Shown: positions 35,922-45,314, numbered from the stretch's first letter. The stretch is DNA of 64,000 bases from Capilliphycus salinus (GCF_047276495.1 NZ_CP178543.1:5518001-5582000), one strand, 5' to 3'. Numbers and translations: made by a program. Notes: generated by a model not told the origin, from the letters alone.

Positions 35922-36842
35922 ATTTCCTCCAGACGAGAGTTGTACACTTGAATTTCAACAATGGGATTCTACAATAGGAGTCGCTATTCTGGTAGACTCA
36001 TTCTCTTAATTGAGATAAAAACTTACTCAATCTTACGGCAAGTTGAAGCCAAATCCGGTCTGGCTTACTTGGAAAAATTACAGATCACCCAGTGTATCAA
36101 AACGCTATAGAATTTTAGTGATACCTGGGATGTTTTAGCAAGTTGACTTTAAGTTTTCATTATGGGACACTTAATTTCCCTCACGAGAGTGAGGGACACT
36201 TATCAACAAGTCAATTCGTAAAAATTCTGTACCAGAATATCAGAAGTGGTTGATAAAATGCAATAGATTGTTGTAGACAATAGCAAAACAATAGAATTCA
36301 AGATCCACCAACACCCCTGTAAAAATTCAGCCGCAATCACCTCCTCAACTGGAACACCCCTACCCCCGCCGGCTGTCTTCGAGAGAAGATTCGAGAGGAG
36401 AAGTGTGTACTCCCCAACCCGCAAACCTCCCTAAATTTGAGATCGGAACTCTCAGATTATAAATTGAGTCACGCCAATCGGGAGGGGGGCAAAGGAACTA
36501 GAGAAACACCGAATCGATCGCTACGTGTCACCATACCACTAACGGTGACGGTGGTTGTGCATCAAAGGTTCCCAACTCATCCCACAAAACTGACATTTCT
36601 TGAGAAACTGGATCGCTCGGCTCTTGCTCGTCGGGTAAATGCGTCCTTGAGTCGCCATCAACGGTTCGCGCTCAATAGGCAACGGATCAAGTATTTTTCG
36701 ACTGGTGTCGGCAGAAATCCCAGGTAATAATTTTTACCCTTCAAGCTTGAGTCCTGAATTCGTTAAAATTCTGAGAGTTGGCACAATAGAAACATCCGCA
36801 AGATGATTTGATCCCGAGTCGGCGAAGTCTGGCCGATCCCCA
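35922..36842. other. Gene-poor region with a strong hairpin and possible small ORF
   Basis: Holds a perfect hairpin CCCTCAC-GAGA-GTGAGGG at about 36177-36194 and a possible 39-residue ORF at 36539-36658 on the minus strand (listed separately). Other frames here look random. The region lies upstream of both the RTX gene and the beta-helix gene and must hold their promoters. Confidence 0.45.
36539..36658 (-). CDS. Possible 39-residue Cys/His-rich small protein or gene fragment
   Basis: ATG at 36658 opens a frame encoding MATQGRIYPTSKSRAIQFL, then KKCQFCGMSWEPLMHNHRHR. The C-x2-C followed by three histidines could bind zinc. The frame remains open upstream to about 36727 without a better start, so it may be the tail of a decayed gene. 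No family was recognised. Confidence 0.25.
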   Translation of the reverse strand: MATQGRIYPTSKSRAIQFLKKCQFCGMSWEPLMHNHRHR

Positions 36843-36875
36843 TTGGAATCCATCAACGACACCCCCAAAAATCAT

Positions 36876-38579
36876 ATGACTAAACCCCGTTCTCCCTTAC
36901 AAACTTGTTTTATTCATCAAACTTTTACCCAGAAACCTTCAAAAGCCGTCTTCTCCCCTCTGAGAATTGGTCAACTGAGTTTAACCTTTGTCCTGGGACT
37001 CACCGCCCTAGTGGGAACCTCCACCCGGACAAACGCTCAACCTTCCGGGCTTTCTCTAACCAGATTTCCCCAACCCCAACAACTGGTTCAAGCCCAACAA
37101 GTCATTTACGTCGATCCCGTCAACGGCGTCGATAGCGACACCTCGGGAAATAATGCCAATCCCTTCCGTACCCTCACCTACGCCTTACAAAAAGCCCAAC
37201 CTGGCGTTACCGTCCAACTCGCACCCGGAACCTACAGCCAACAAACCGGGGAAATTTTCCCCATTTCCGTTCCCGACGGGGTTGTATTGCGCGGAGAGGC
37301 TTCTAACAACGGTCAAAATGTTGTAATTATCGGGGGCGGAAACTTTGTCAGCCCCACATTTGCCCGTCAAAACGTCACCCTGAGAACCCAAGGAAACAGC
37401 CAAATTAGCGGCGTAACCGTCACCAACCCCAACACGCGCGGCACCGCCTTATGGGTCGAATCCTCCACACCGACCATCACCGACTCCACTTTTGCCAACA
37501 GCAAACGGGATGGTATTTTTATTAGTGCAGAAGGCAATCCTAAAGTTGAGAATAATATCTTTATTCAAAATGAAGGGAATGGTATTTCCGTCGCCCGTTC
37601 CGGTCAAGGAGAAATCCGCAGCAATCTATTTCAAAATACCGGATTTGCCATTTCGGTTAACGACCAAGCCGCACCCCAAATTGTGGAAAATCAAATTATC
37701 GAAAATCGAGATGGGATTGTCGTTTCTCATTCGGCTCAACCGATTCTTCGCAATAATCTGATTGAAAATAATAGCCGAGATGGAGTGGTGGCGATCGCTC
37801 AATCTCAACCCAATTTAGGCACCGCTGACAATCCCGGAAATAACATTATTCGCAATAATAGCCGCTACGATGTTTACAACGCCACTCGCGGAAATACGCT
37901 GTTGGCCGTCGGCAATGAAATTGATGAAAGTCGCATTTCCGGGCCGGTGGAGTTTGTGGCGGCATCTGTCAATGCACCCGATGTTAATCTCAATGTCGGT
38001 ACTTTATCGGATTTGCGGGGGCATTGGGCGCAACCTTATATTGAGGCTTTGGTCTCTCAAGGGATTATGTCGGGTTTTGATGATGGTTCGTTCCGTCCCG
38101 ATGAACCCATTACTCGCGTACAATTTGCGGCGATTGTACAAAAAGCTTTTTCACCCACTCCCCAACAACCGGCCGGTAATTTTAGCGATGTTTCTGCCAA
38201 TTTTTGGGGATACAATGCCATTCAAACCGCTTACCGGGCGGGTTTTCTCACTGGCTATCCCGATGGTCAGTTTAAACCGAATGAACCCCTAACTCGGGTT
38301 CAGGGTATTGTCGGACTTGCCAAGGGTTTGGGTTATACTTCAGACAATACTAACGTTTTATCCGTTTATCAAGACCTCAATCAAATTCCCAACTGGGCTT
38401 TACAAGCGGTTGCCGGCGCCACTGAAAACCAATTAATTGTTAACTATCCTCAACAAAATCAGTTAAATCCCAATCAAGTCGCCACCCGTGCCGATATTGC
38501 CGCTTTTGTTTACCAAGCCCTTGTTAACAAAGGAAAAGCCCAGGCCATCGATTCTCCCTACCTCGTTAGCAATCCCTAA
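36876..38579 (+). CDS. Secreted right-handed beta-helix (DUF1565-like) protein with SLH domains
   Basis: From ATG 36876 (an in-frame TTG lies at 36843) the protein is about 567 residues. The N-terminal signal (IGQLSLTFVLGLTALVG followed by an AQP-type site) predicts export. YVDPVNGVDSDTSGNNANPF through NNIIRNNSRYDVY is a DUF1565/parallel beta-helix domain (about 80-360) seen in surface polysaccharide-binding or -cleaving proteins. The C-terminus carries three SLH repeats (about 385-565: LRGHWAQPYIEAL, FDDGSFRPDEPITR, LTGYPDGQFKPNEPLTR). It is likely attached to the cell envelope. The SLH part resembles that of the gene at 23169. Confidence 0.87.
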   Translation: MTKPRSPLQTCFIHQTFTQKPSKAVFSPLRIGQLSLTFVLGLTALVGTSTRTNAQPSGLSLTRFPQPQQLVQAQQVIYVDPVNGVDSDTSGNNANPFRTLTYALQKAQPGVTVQLAPGTYSQQTGEIFPISVPDGVVLRGEASNNGQNVVIIGGGNFVSPTFARQNVTLRTQGNSQISGVTVTNPNTRGTALWVESSTPTITDSTFANSKRDGIFISAEGNPKVENNIFIQNEGNGISVARSGQGEIRSNLFQNTGFAISVNDQAAPQIVENQIIENRDGIVVSHSAQPILRNNLIENNSRDGVVAIAQSQPNLGTADNPGNNIIRNNSRYDVYNATRGNTLLAVGNEIDESRISGPVEFVAASVNAPDVNLNVGTLSDLRGHWAQPYIEALVSQGIMSGFDDGSFRPDEPITRVQFAAIVQKAFSPTPQQPAGNFSDVSANFWGYNAIQTAYRAGFLTGYPDGQFKPNEPLTRVQGIVGLAKGLGYTSDNTNVLSVYQDLNQIPNWALQAVAGATENQLIVNYPQQNQLNPNQVATRADIAAFVYQALVNKGKAQAIDSPYLVSNP

Positions 38580-38606
38580 TTACAGATTTATACCCCAAAA
38601 ACCCCA

Positions 38607-38639
38607 AAAAACCCGGTTGATCACAGAAACCGAGTTTTT
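38607..38639 (+). terminator. Rho-independent terminator after the beta-helix gene
   Basis: AAAACCCGGTT pairs with AAACCGAGTTTT across an 8-nt loop, and the descending arm ends in a T-run. It lies 28 nt past the stop at 38579. Confidence 0.75.
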
Positions 38640-38687
38640 CAGCGTAAACACTGGTGATATGATATCCGACTAATCAATATCCCAAAC

Positions 38688-38860
38688 GTAGGGGCGGGTT
38701 CGACCGCGAACTTTACTACTACTCACAGATTGAGATAAACCCGCCCCATCCCATAACGATATTAATCAACCCGATATTATATGAGGCGGTCACTGAAAAA
38801 GGGCGGGTTTATAGAGGTTGTCTGTGGGAATCATAGATTTAGACTGAGGCGCGCCCGTAC
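38688..38860 (+). repeat. Two GTAGGGGCG-type palindromic repeats
   Basis: One copy at 38688-38747 (GTAGGGGCGGGTTCGACC to AAACCCGCCCC). A second at 38801-38860 (GGGCGGGTTTATAGAGG to GCGCGCCCGTAC) has an interior close to that of the copy at 19751. The sequence before the first copy (GATATGATATCCGACTAATC) also resembles the sequence before the copy at 15637, so a longer unit was probably copied. Confidence 0.7.
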
Positions 38861-38865
38861 AACAA

Positions 38866-38941
38866 GGGTCACTGTTCACTGAAAAACTGATCACTGTTAA
38901 CTGTTCACTGGTCACTGTTCACTGGTCACTGATAACTGTAA
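38866..38941 (+). repeat. Heptad-like short tandem repeats (GTTCACT/GGTCACT)
   Basis: A run of seven-base words such as GTTCACT, GGTCACT and GTTAACT with interruptions. This is the same style of repeat as found beside the other palindromic repeat clusters. Confidence 0.7.
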
Positions 38942-38944
38942 ATT

Positions 38945-38984
38945 GCACCACCCTTCCCCATCGGGAAAGCTGGTGCTTTGTTTT
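38945..38984 (+). terminator. Terminator-like hairpin
   Basis: GCACCA pairs with TGGTGC, and inside it TTCCC pairs with GGGAA; a T-rich tract TTTGTTTT follows. No gene ends directly before it on this strand, apart from the beta-helix gene 360 bp upstream. Confidence 0.6.
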
Positions 38985-38998
38985 GGTTGTTATAGTTA

Positions 38999-39079
38999 GG
39001 GTCTTTATGAATGCTGACCCCATTTGAACGATAAAAAGGGATTTATGCTTAAGGTCTTTATATTGGCTGACCTCAATTG
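38999..39079 (+). repeat. Pair of short direct repeats
   Basis: GGTCTTTATGAATGCTGACC with CCATTTGA is repeated about 50 bp later as GGTCTTTATATTGGCTGACC with TCAATTGA. The function is unknown; paired operator sites are one possibility. Confidence 0.45.
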
Positions 39080-39192
39080 ATTTAGTTTCTATATTCTTGC
39101 AGGGATCGCCGATAATCTTTTATTTCATAATATTTTCTTTATTTTCTTTTCTTTACGGCTTATATACCTTTGTCTAGAATTGTGAACTTATG

Positions 39193-39489
39193 TTACTTGG
39201 ACCGAGAGGAACGACGGGCGGCCCGTTTTTCCAGGCGAAACAGCCAAACCATCAAAGCCACAACACCCACCTGAAGCCCAAAGTTCGGTAAAGCCTCAGC
39301 CACTTCTCGCCCCGCCAACAGTTGCGCCAAAAACACTAACGCACCAATAAAGCCAGAAGCCCCAAATGCCACATAAATAAATTGCCGCAGCCCTCGGTAG
39401 GGGGCTTTCAGTTCGGCTTGCAGACGGGCGTACTTTTCTGGGGAGAGTTGACTTTTCGGAGGTTGGCGATCGGAGTTCGGGTCGGACAT
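39193..39489 (-). CDS. DUF3493-like two-TM small protein
   Basis: From ATG 39489 (a TTG at 39501 is in frame) the protein has 98 residues, with an N-terminal charged stretch LSPEKYARLQAELKAPYRG followed by two hydrophobic helices (about 38-58 and 69-87) and a basic tail. The LxxELKAPYRGLRxFxY motif is what I know from DUF3493 proteins of cyanobacteria and plastids. Membrane location, perhaps thylakoid, is inferred. No molecular function is known to me. Confidence 0.65.
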   Translation of the reverse strand: MSDPNSDRQPPKSQLSPEKYARLQAELKAPYRGLRQFIYVAFGASGFIGALVFLAQLLAGREVAEALPNFGLQVGVVALMVWLFRLEKRAARRSSRSK

Positions 39490-39662
39490 GAATTTTTGCA
39501 AAGGACTGCTCGGCTTATTTTACTACTAGCAAGCCAAAACTGCATCCTCCTTTTGGTAGGGAATAGGCAAGGGGTAAGGGGGTTTGATCGAAAAGCTTCA
39601 AAAACTCCAGACCCGTACAAATCAAAAAACCCGGTTTCTGGGGTGTATATTCCGACGAACAA

Positions 39663-41003
39663 TTAAATTCCGGTTGGGAAGGTTTCCGGCACTTCTCCTC
39701 GATCCCATTGGGGTGTACGTTCTAACGGTTCAACCGCCCGGGTTTCATCAAAATGAACGATCGCATCAAACTGTTGGGGTAATTCTGCTAGAAAATAATG
39801 GCTGATCCGTTCACTTTCGGGGCGATAAATCACCCCAATTGCCCGTTCTAACCGAGACGCACGCAACCCCCGCACGGCTTCGTTTTCTTCCCGCAAATTT
39901 AGCCAAAAGTTGGGCAGTTCCGTCTGATGAAATAGGGCTTCATAACTTTCGCGCAACGCCGGACGGACCCGCTTGCGTTCGGCTGATGCACCCCAATTTG
40001 AAGCGGCTGTCACGGTTCCGGTGTAGGTACTGAAACCAATGAGAAAAGCTTCGTGATTATATTCCTGACGCACCAGTTGACCAACGTTTAATTCCCCTGC
40101 GGCGCCCATATCCGTCGCCCTGGCATCGCCGAGGTGGGAGTTATGTTCCCAAACCACAACTTTTGTCGGCTGACCCTGCTGTTCAAAGTGAGTCACCAGT
40201 TGGTTAAGAGTTTCCGCCATGTGGCGATCGCGCAAATTCCAAGACGAAATTCGACCCCGAAACATGGAACGATAATATTCTTCGGCATTTTTGATCAACC
40301 GGGCATTTTGTTCGGCATAAAAGAACTCATCCTCGGGAATGCGACCATCCCGTTGGGCGTAGTCCGCCGCCTGACGTCGGATATCAACCAGTTGGTTAAG
40401 CACATCCTGTTCACAAGGTTTACTCAAACCAAAACGGGTCGCATATCCGTATTGTTGACTATCTTCGCCGAACTGGTCAAAACACGAATAACGGTAACGC
40501 GCCCTCGCTGCGGCTTCCGGGTCAACGCTATCGAGATACTTGAGAACCGCTTCGATAGAGGTATACAAACTGTAGAGATCCAGCCCATAAAACCCCGTTT
40601 TTACCGCATTTTTGGGTAAACTATCGTTATAGTGTCGCAGCCAGTCGATAAAATTCAACACGTCAATATTCCGCCACATCCAAGTCGGGAAGCGCTGGAA
40701 ATTTCCCAAGGCGTCGAGACTGGTTGCATCGTCGCTGACACCCCGAACATAACGGTTAATTCGATAGGCGTCGGGCCAGTCCGCTTCTACGGCGACTGCG
40801 GTAAACCCTTTTTCTGCAATTAGGCGTTTGGTGATTTCCGCCCGCTGCTGATAAAATTCGTGGGTACCGTGAGACGCTTCGCCGATCAGGACAAAACGGG
40901 ACTCGCCGATCGCATCCAATAACATATCGTAGTCTGTCGTTGTTCCTGAAATGGGATGTGCCGCTTGACGCAGGATTTCGGCGAGTTTAGTTGTCGTTGG
41001 CAT
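39663..41003 (-). CDS. Erythromycin esterase-like protein
   Basis: Start at ATG 41003, fixed by a GGAGG Shine-Dalgarno 9 nt upstream, gives 446 residues. The fold is that of the erythromycin esterase/EreA-like family. Motifs include IGEASHGTHEFYQQR near residue 38, VAVEADWPDAYRINRYVRG, and VWEHNSHLGDAR near residue 280 with conserved histidines and glutamates. Most chromosomal members do not hydrolyse macrolides and their real substrates are unknown, so resistance should not be assumed. The gene follows a phosphoribosyltransferase gene by 59 bp. In other bacteria the two domains can be fused, suggesting a joint role, possibly in nucleoside or phosphoribosyl metabolism. Confidence 0.87.
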   Translation of the reverse strand: MPTTTKLAEILRQAAHPISGTTTDYDMLLDAIGESRFVLIGEASHGTHEFYQQRAEITKRLIAEKGFTAVAVEADWPDAYRINRYVRGVSDDATSLDALGNFQRFPTWMWRNIDVLNFIDWLRHYNDSLPKNAVKTGFYGLDLYSLYTSIEAVLKYLDSVDPEAAARARYRYSCFDQFGEDSQQYGYATRFGLSKPCEQDVLNQLVDIRRQAADYAQRDGRIPEDEFFYAEQNARLIKNAEEYYRSMFRGRISSWNLRDRHMAETLNQLVTHFEQQGQPTKVVVWEHNSHLGDARATDMGAAGELNVGQLVRQEYNHEAFLIGFSTYTGTVTAASNWGASAERKRVRPALRESYEALFHQTELPNFWLNLREENEAVRGLRASRLERAIGVIYRPESERISHYFLAELPQQFDAIVHFDETRAVEPLERTPQWDRGEVPETFPTGI

Positions 41004-41062
41004 AATCTTAATCCTCCGAATTCTAGCAAGTCGCGGGCCGTCTGTTGACAAATTGATAAAAT

Positions 41063-41723
41063 TCAAACATTCTGCGCTGTTTGTTGATCGACCGAATGTT
41101 CCAGCAAGTCGCGCACTTCTTCGTCGCTGGTTTGGTCAAATTTGTCGTACCACAACCCCACCGCTAAAAAGGGTTGGGGGGTTTGGCTGCAAATCATTTC
41201 GTCTACTTCGACTTGCAATGAGTTGCAGGTTTCCGGCGCTGACACGGGAACCGCACCGATCATTTTTTTCGGGTTGTGCTGTCGTAACGCGATCGCTGCG
41301 GCACGCATCGAAGCGCCCGTTGCCAAACCGTCATCGACTAAAATGACTATGCGATCGCCTAATTCTAACGGTGGGCGATCGCCTCGGTAAGCCTTTTCCC
41401 GTCGTTCTAGTTCTCGTTGTTCTTTGGCTGCAACTTGGTTAATGGCGTCTTCGGATATATTCAGCGATCGCAACACTTCCTCGTTTAAAATGCGGGTTTT
41501 CCCACTGGCGATCGCCCCCCGAAGCCAATTCTTCGCGACCCGGTACGCCCAGTTTCCGCACCAGCCAAACATCTAGGGGGGCGTTTAGTTCTCTGGCGAC
41601 TTGAAACGCAACGGGTACGCCGCCCCGAGGTAATGCCAGGACAATCACATCGGGACGGTTGGCATAGGTTTTCAGGTCTTTGGCGAGTCTTCGACCGGCT
41701 TCTGTTCGATTTTTGAATATCAT
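41063..41723 (-). pseudogene. Phosphoribosyltransferase, frameshifted
   Basis: The N-terminal half (41723 to about 41516; MIFKNRTEAGRRLAKDL, VIVLALPRGGVPVAFQVA, RKLGVPGREELASG) and the C-terminal half (about 41524 to 41063; GAIASGKTRILNEEV, VILVDDGLATGASMRAA) lie in different frames. They join perfectly if one G is removed from the six-G run at 41515-41520 (C on the plus strand). The PRPP-binding loop DDGLATGAS is intact. Joined, the protein is about 219 residues, normal for these stand-alone PRTases. The frameshift may be genuine, phase-variable or a sequencing artefact; the same kind of C/G-run slip occurs in the RTX gene at 33246. Confidence 0.82.
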
Positions 41724-42002
41724 AATTATTCTTGTTTTTCTAAAACTCAGTCGGTTAGAAATTTATGGAGGATGCAGCAATCGCCGAAAAAAAATAGATC
41801 TACTTTAAGCTCTTATTTACTAATTTAGATCGTCAAACAACTAACGTTCTCGATCTATAGGTATAGAATCGGAAGAACTTAGTAACTGTTGCGAAACCGG
41901 GTTTATAACTTTCTATCTTTCAGCTTACCTCGATAGCAGGATGTCTTAAGTTAGGCATTCACCTAATGTAACGGCAAGGTTAATTAGATTTTGGTTGGTT
42001 TC
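41724..42002. other. Divergent promoter region
   Basis: Between the leftward phosphoribosyltransferase/esterase pair and the rightward permease. An inverted repeat AGATCG/CGATCT spans about 41827-41859. No gene was seen. Confidence 0.4.
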
Positions 42003-43238
42003 ATGGAGAGTAGTGGATTTTTAAGTAGCTACAGTAATGCGGCGTTAACGTCTTTGAGTTTTTTCTGGAAGGCTTTATGGGCTTTTGTTCTGGGTTATAT
42101 TGTCAGTAGTGCAATTCAGGTGTTTGTGACTCGCGAACGCATGAAACGGACGATGGGAGAAGCGGGAAAAAAGAGTATTGCTCTCGGTACATTTTTTGGG
42201 TTTATTTCCAGTTCTTGTAGTTTTGCGGCGCTGGCTACAACCAAGTCTTTATTTAAAAAAGGGGCGGGGTTTGTTCCGTCTTTGGCTTTTTTGTTGGCTT
42301 CTACAAATTTGGTGATTGAACTGGGTTTTATTATTGCGATTTTCCTGGGTTGGCAGTTTGTGGTCGGGGAATATTTGGGCGGAATAATTTTGATTTTGTT
42401 AATGTGGCAAGTGGTTCGGTTGACCCGTCCGAAAAAGTTAATTAAAAAAGCCCGAAGACAGCTAAATGAACAGGAGGGACAGGAAGACGAAAATAAAGAA
42501 GTTCCCGACTGGAAAGAAAAAATTCAAACCGAAAAAGCTTGGATACAAGTTGCCAAGAAATATTTTATGGAATGGAAAATGGTCTGGAAAGATGTTACTT
42601 TTGGGTTTACCATTGCGGGGATTATTTCGGCGTTTGTTCCCCGAACGTTTTTTCAGACTTTATTTATAGGTTCCGGTCAAGATACTTCTCCGGGTTTTTT
42701 CGCTATTTTAGAACATACTATTGTTGGTCCGTTGGCGGCGTTTTTTACGTTTATTGGTTCGATGGGAAATATTCCGCTTGCTTCTATTCTTTATAGTAAT
42801 GGGGTGAGTTTTGCGGGGGTGATGGCGTTTATTTTTAGCGATTTGGTGGTGTTTCCGGTGATTCGGATTAATGCTAAATATTATGGTTGGAAACTTGCAT
42901 CTTATATTGTTGCGGTGTTTTTGGCGGCTTTGGTGGGAACGTCTTTGATTTTACATTATGGGTTTTCGCTGTTGAATTTACTCCCAGAAACGACGGGTGA
43001 AAGTGCAGCGCAAAGTGACCGTTTTGCCATTGATTATACTTTTTGGTTGAATCTGGTTTTTCTCGCGCTTACGGGGGTTATCGCCTGGTTACACTACGGT
43101 AAAGGTCAAAAAGGTGAGGGGGAACATCACCATCATATGAGCGGGAATAAAGGAATTATTGAGCGGGTTTTGTTTTATCTGGCGATCGCGAGTATTATTT
43201 GGTTGGTTGGGGGTGTGATTGTTTCGTTTATGGTTTGA
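42003..43238 (+). CDS. Permease of the DUF318/ArsP type
   Basis: From ATG 42003 (an in-frame TTG at 41991 is less likely) the protein has 411 residues and about eight to ten hydrophobic segments in two halves. The first half has the signature FGFISSSCSFAALATTKSLF and the second has GSMGNIPLASILYSNGVSFA, typical of the predicted permease family that includes ArsP organoarsenical exporters. A charged cytoplasmic loop (about 145-185) separates the halves, and a histidine run EHHHHMSG near residue 375 may bind metal. The substrate is not known; no arsR or arsenate genes are adjacent. Confidence 0.85.
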   Translation: MESSGFLSSYSNAALTSLSFFWKALWAFVLGYIVSSAIQVFVTRERMKRTMGEAGKKSIALGTFFGFISSSCSFAALATTKSLFKKGAGFVPSLAFLLASTNLVIELGFIIAIFLGWQFVVGEYLGGIILILLMWQVVRLTRPKKLIKKARRQLNEQEGQEDENKEVPDWKEKIQTEKAWIQVAKKYFMEWKMVWKDVTFGFTIAGIISAFVPRTFFQTLFIGSGQDTSPGFFAILEHTIVGPLAAFFTFIGSMGNIPLASILYSNGVSFAGVMAFIFSDLVVFPVIRINAKYYGWKLASYIVAVFLAALVGTSLILHYGFSLLNLLPETTGESAAQSDRFAIDYTFWLNLVFLALTGVIAWLHYGKGQKGEGEHHHHMSGNKGIIERVLFYLAIASIIWLVGGVIVSFMV

Positions 43239-43471
43239 GTTTCGAGTTGAAATTTTTGAGTAAATCCTGTATAATTTCACTAGAAGGATTGGGGTTTCAG
43301 TGTTGAGGAACGCCCTTTCCTATTCCCCCAAATTCATTCACAAAAACCCGAACTAAATGTTGAGTATAGAGTTGCGCCCTGATGATTTTTGACTTAACCT
43401 TAAGCAACCCTGTAGGTTCAGAGTTGCTGGCAACAGAGTTGAGTATAATAGAAAGAAAATTTGTGCAAAAT
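43239..43471. other. Intergenic region between convergent genes
   Basis: No gene was recognised. The word GTTGAGTATA occurs twice (about 43357 and 43438), and TTGC-rich inverted words lie around 43400-43435. No convincing terminator was seen. Confidence 0.3.
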
Positions 43472-43687
43472 TCACTCCGTTTTGGAGAAATCATCAACGA
43501 CTTTCACCCGTCCTCGCGCTACAGAACGTAATAGTCTATCAATGCAACGTCTTTCTTCTTCATCAAGAGATTCATCGAGCAAAGCCGCCATCAGTCCATA
43601 GCGATCGGCTTGGGTAAGACAGTGGTGATCGGTCACAGAAGCGATAATTTCATTAATCGCGCCGGGGAGGAGTTTGAGTTGATCCAT
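43472..43687 (-). CDS. Conserved small cytoplasmic protein
   Basis: From ATG 43687 a 71-residue protein: an LPGAINEIIASVTDHHCLTQ start, then ADRYGLMAALLDESLDEEER, then LRSVARGRVKVVDDFS. It is highly charged and predicted helical, with no membrane segment. I recognise this as a short cyanobacterial protein type without a known function. The open frame extends upstream into the MCE gene, but the internal ATG is preferred because the upstream part reads as random sequence. Confidence 0.65.
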   Translation of the reverse strand: MDQLKLLPGAINEIIASVTDHHCLTQADRYGLMAALLDESLDEEERRCIDRLLRSVARGRVKVVDDFSKTE

Positions 43688-43796
43688 AATAACAGATAGA
43701 CTCGACTTTATGATTTTCTCATTCTTTAACGATATTAGCCGTGATGCTTTTCTGTTGAGTTTTGTGAACTCAACCCCCCCAACGAAGTGATATCGA

Positions 43797-45116
43797 TCAC
43801 CGGGTTTCCTCAGAGAAGCTAGACGGAGAGAGAAGGGGTTTTTCTTCGCTCTTGGATAAGCTTTCTTCAATAGCCATCGCTTCTGAATATTCGAGAATTT
43901 CCGAGAGAGGGGCGAGGGTTTTGGCGAGTTTTGTTTGTTCTTCTAACTGATCGGTATAGGTGAGAATATTCCCCAAACCGTTAATAATTTCTCGCAGACT
44001 TTGACGAACTTGGGGGTCGCCAATGAGATCGTCAACATCGGAGGTGAGTTTTTCGACATTTTGTAAAGTTGTACGAGCGGAGTCGAGGGTTTGTTGGAGT
44101 AAAATTATCGTATCCGGATCGTTAACCGCCCTAGATAAATCTAACAAATTTTCCGAAGCTTCGGCCGCATTAGCCGATAAAACTTCTAAGTTGTTTAACA
44201 ACTGTCCCTGTTCAATTTTAGTCAGTAAAGGATTAAGACTCGCCACCGTGAGGCTGAGTTCTCCGGTAATTTGTTCAATGTTTTCTAGAGTGGTCGATAA
44301 ACTCGAACGGTTACTGGCAATTAAAACCTGTACTTGATTGGCAATTGTACTGACTTCATTGGCTGTGCGTTGAACGGAATTCGCCGATTCAATGGTAGCG
44401 CGAGTTACTTCATTCGTCGAGTTTTGCAAAGTCGCCGAAATCGAACTTAATTCGGTCGAAAATGCACCAATTCCCCGATCAACCGAACTACTCATACTAC
44501 CCAATTCTGTTTGGGCAACTTCAACTAACTCGGTCATTTTTGTGCTGAGTTTAGAGACTTCATCGGCGGCTAATGCGGTGCGTGCTGCGGCTTGGTTGAG
44601 GTTTTTAAACAGTTCGGGATTGGTATAAAGTTCGCTAAATTCAACCATCGAAGCCATCAATCGTTCCAAGCTAATTCCACTTTCTCCCGAGAGGATTGTT
44701 TCATCGCAAATAATCGTTTCCGGACAATCTGAACTGAGAGGATTAAACGCTTTCATCTCCTCCGATACCGGAGTTCTGGGAACAATATCAACAAAATTTT
44801 CACTCAATAAACCCGTTTGGCTTGATCGCACAACCACATCCCGAGGAATCACCAAATCCGAGGAGGTAATATCTAATTGAACTTCAACTAAATTAGAAGT
44901 GGGTTTAATATTACTGACTTGACCGACTTTTACCCCCCGATAACGGACGGGAGTACCGGGCTGCATTCCGGTGGCGTCGGGAAACTCGACCCGAATTTGA
45001 TAGCCTTCGTTATTGAGGCGCAAACCTTGCACCCAAAAGGCAAACATTCCAAATAAACTTAATCCAAATAGGGTTAATAATCCGACTGAACCTTCTCGAA
45101 TTGCTCGCGATCGCAT
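43797..45116 (-). CDS. MCE-family (MlaD-like) lipid-transport protein
   Basis: From ATG 45116 (with GGGGAAC-type ribosome site upstream) the protein has 439 residues. There is one N-terminal transmembrane helix (about 7-28, VGLLTLFGLSLFGMFAFWV) and an MCE domain (about 34-112) with VRYRGVKVGQVSNI and the LLSENFVDIVP loop. A long predicted coiled-coil (about 165-400) is rich in S/T/N/E. It should be the membrane-anchored substrate-binding part of a lipid ABC system, working at the cytoplasmic membrane. It lies just downstream of an MlaF-like ATPase. No MlaE permease is present here; in cyanobacteria the parts are often dispersed. Confidence 0.88.
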   Translation of the reverse strand: MRSRAIREGSVGLLTLFGLSLFGMFAFWVQGLRLNNEGYQIRVEFPDATGMQPGTPVRYRGVKVGQVSNIKPTSNLVEVQLDITSSDLVIPRDVVVRSSQTGLLSENFVDIVPRTPVSEEMKAFNPLSSDCPETIICDETILSGESGISLERLMASMVEFSELYTNPELFKNLNQAAARTALAADEVSKLSTKMTELVEVAQTELGSMSSSVDRGIGAFSTELSSISATLQNSTNEVTRATIESANSVQRTANEVSTIANQVQVLIASNRSSLSTTLENIEQITGELSLTVASLNPLLTKIEQGQLLNNLEVLSANAAEASENLLDLSRAVNDPDTIILLQQTLDSARTTLQNVEKLTSDVDDLIGDPQVRQSLREIINGLGNILTYTDQLEEQTKLAKTLAPLSEILEYSEAMAIEESLSKSEEKPLLSPSSFSEETR

Positions 45117-45314
45117 GATATTTTGTTCCCCTTTTATTATAGCGGCTTTCAAACAGTCTCAAGACTTGGAGCAGATCTTTACTATTCTTTCATCATAGCT
45201 ATTCTATGGAAGATTTTGGAACCGGAGAAGATTTTTAGTGATTTTCAACACTTGTTTTAAGATATTTTTGCCTAGAAAGCCGTGCGAATTGTTACAACAA
45301 ACGTGAATAAATCC

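Noticed and set aside
36203..36424. 73-residue minus-strand open frame
   Set aside because: No plausible start signal or domain; hydrophobic end could be chance. Left inside the gap description.
39663..41003. Macrolide resistance gene
   Set aside because: Most chromosomal members of the erythromycin esterase-like family have no shown macrolide activity; context is a phosphoribosyltransferase, not a resistance cassette.
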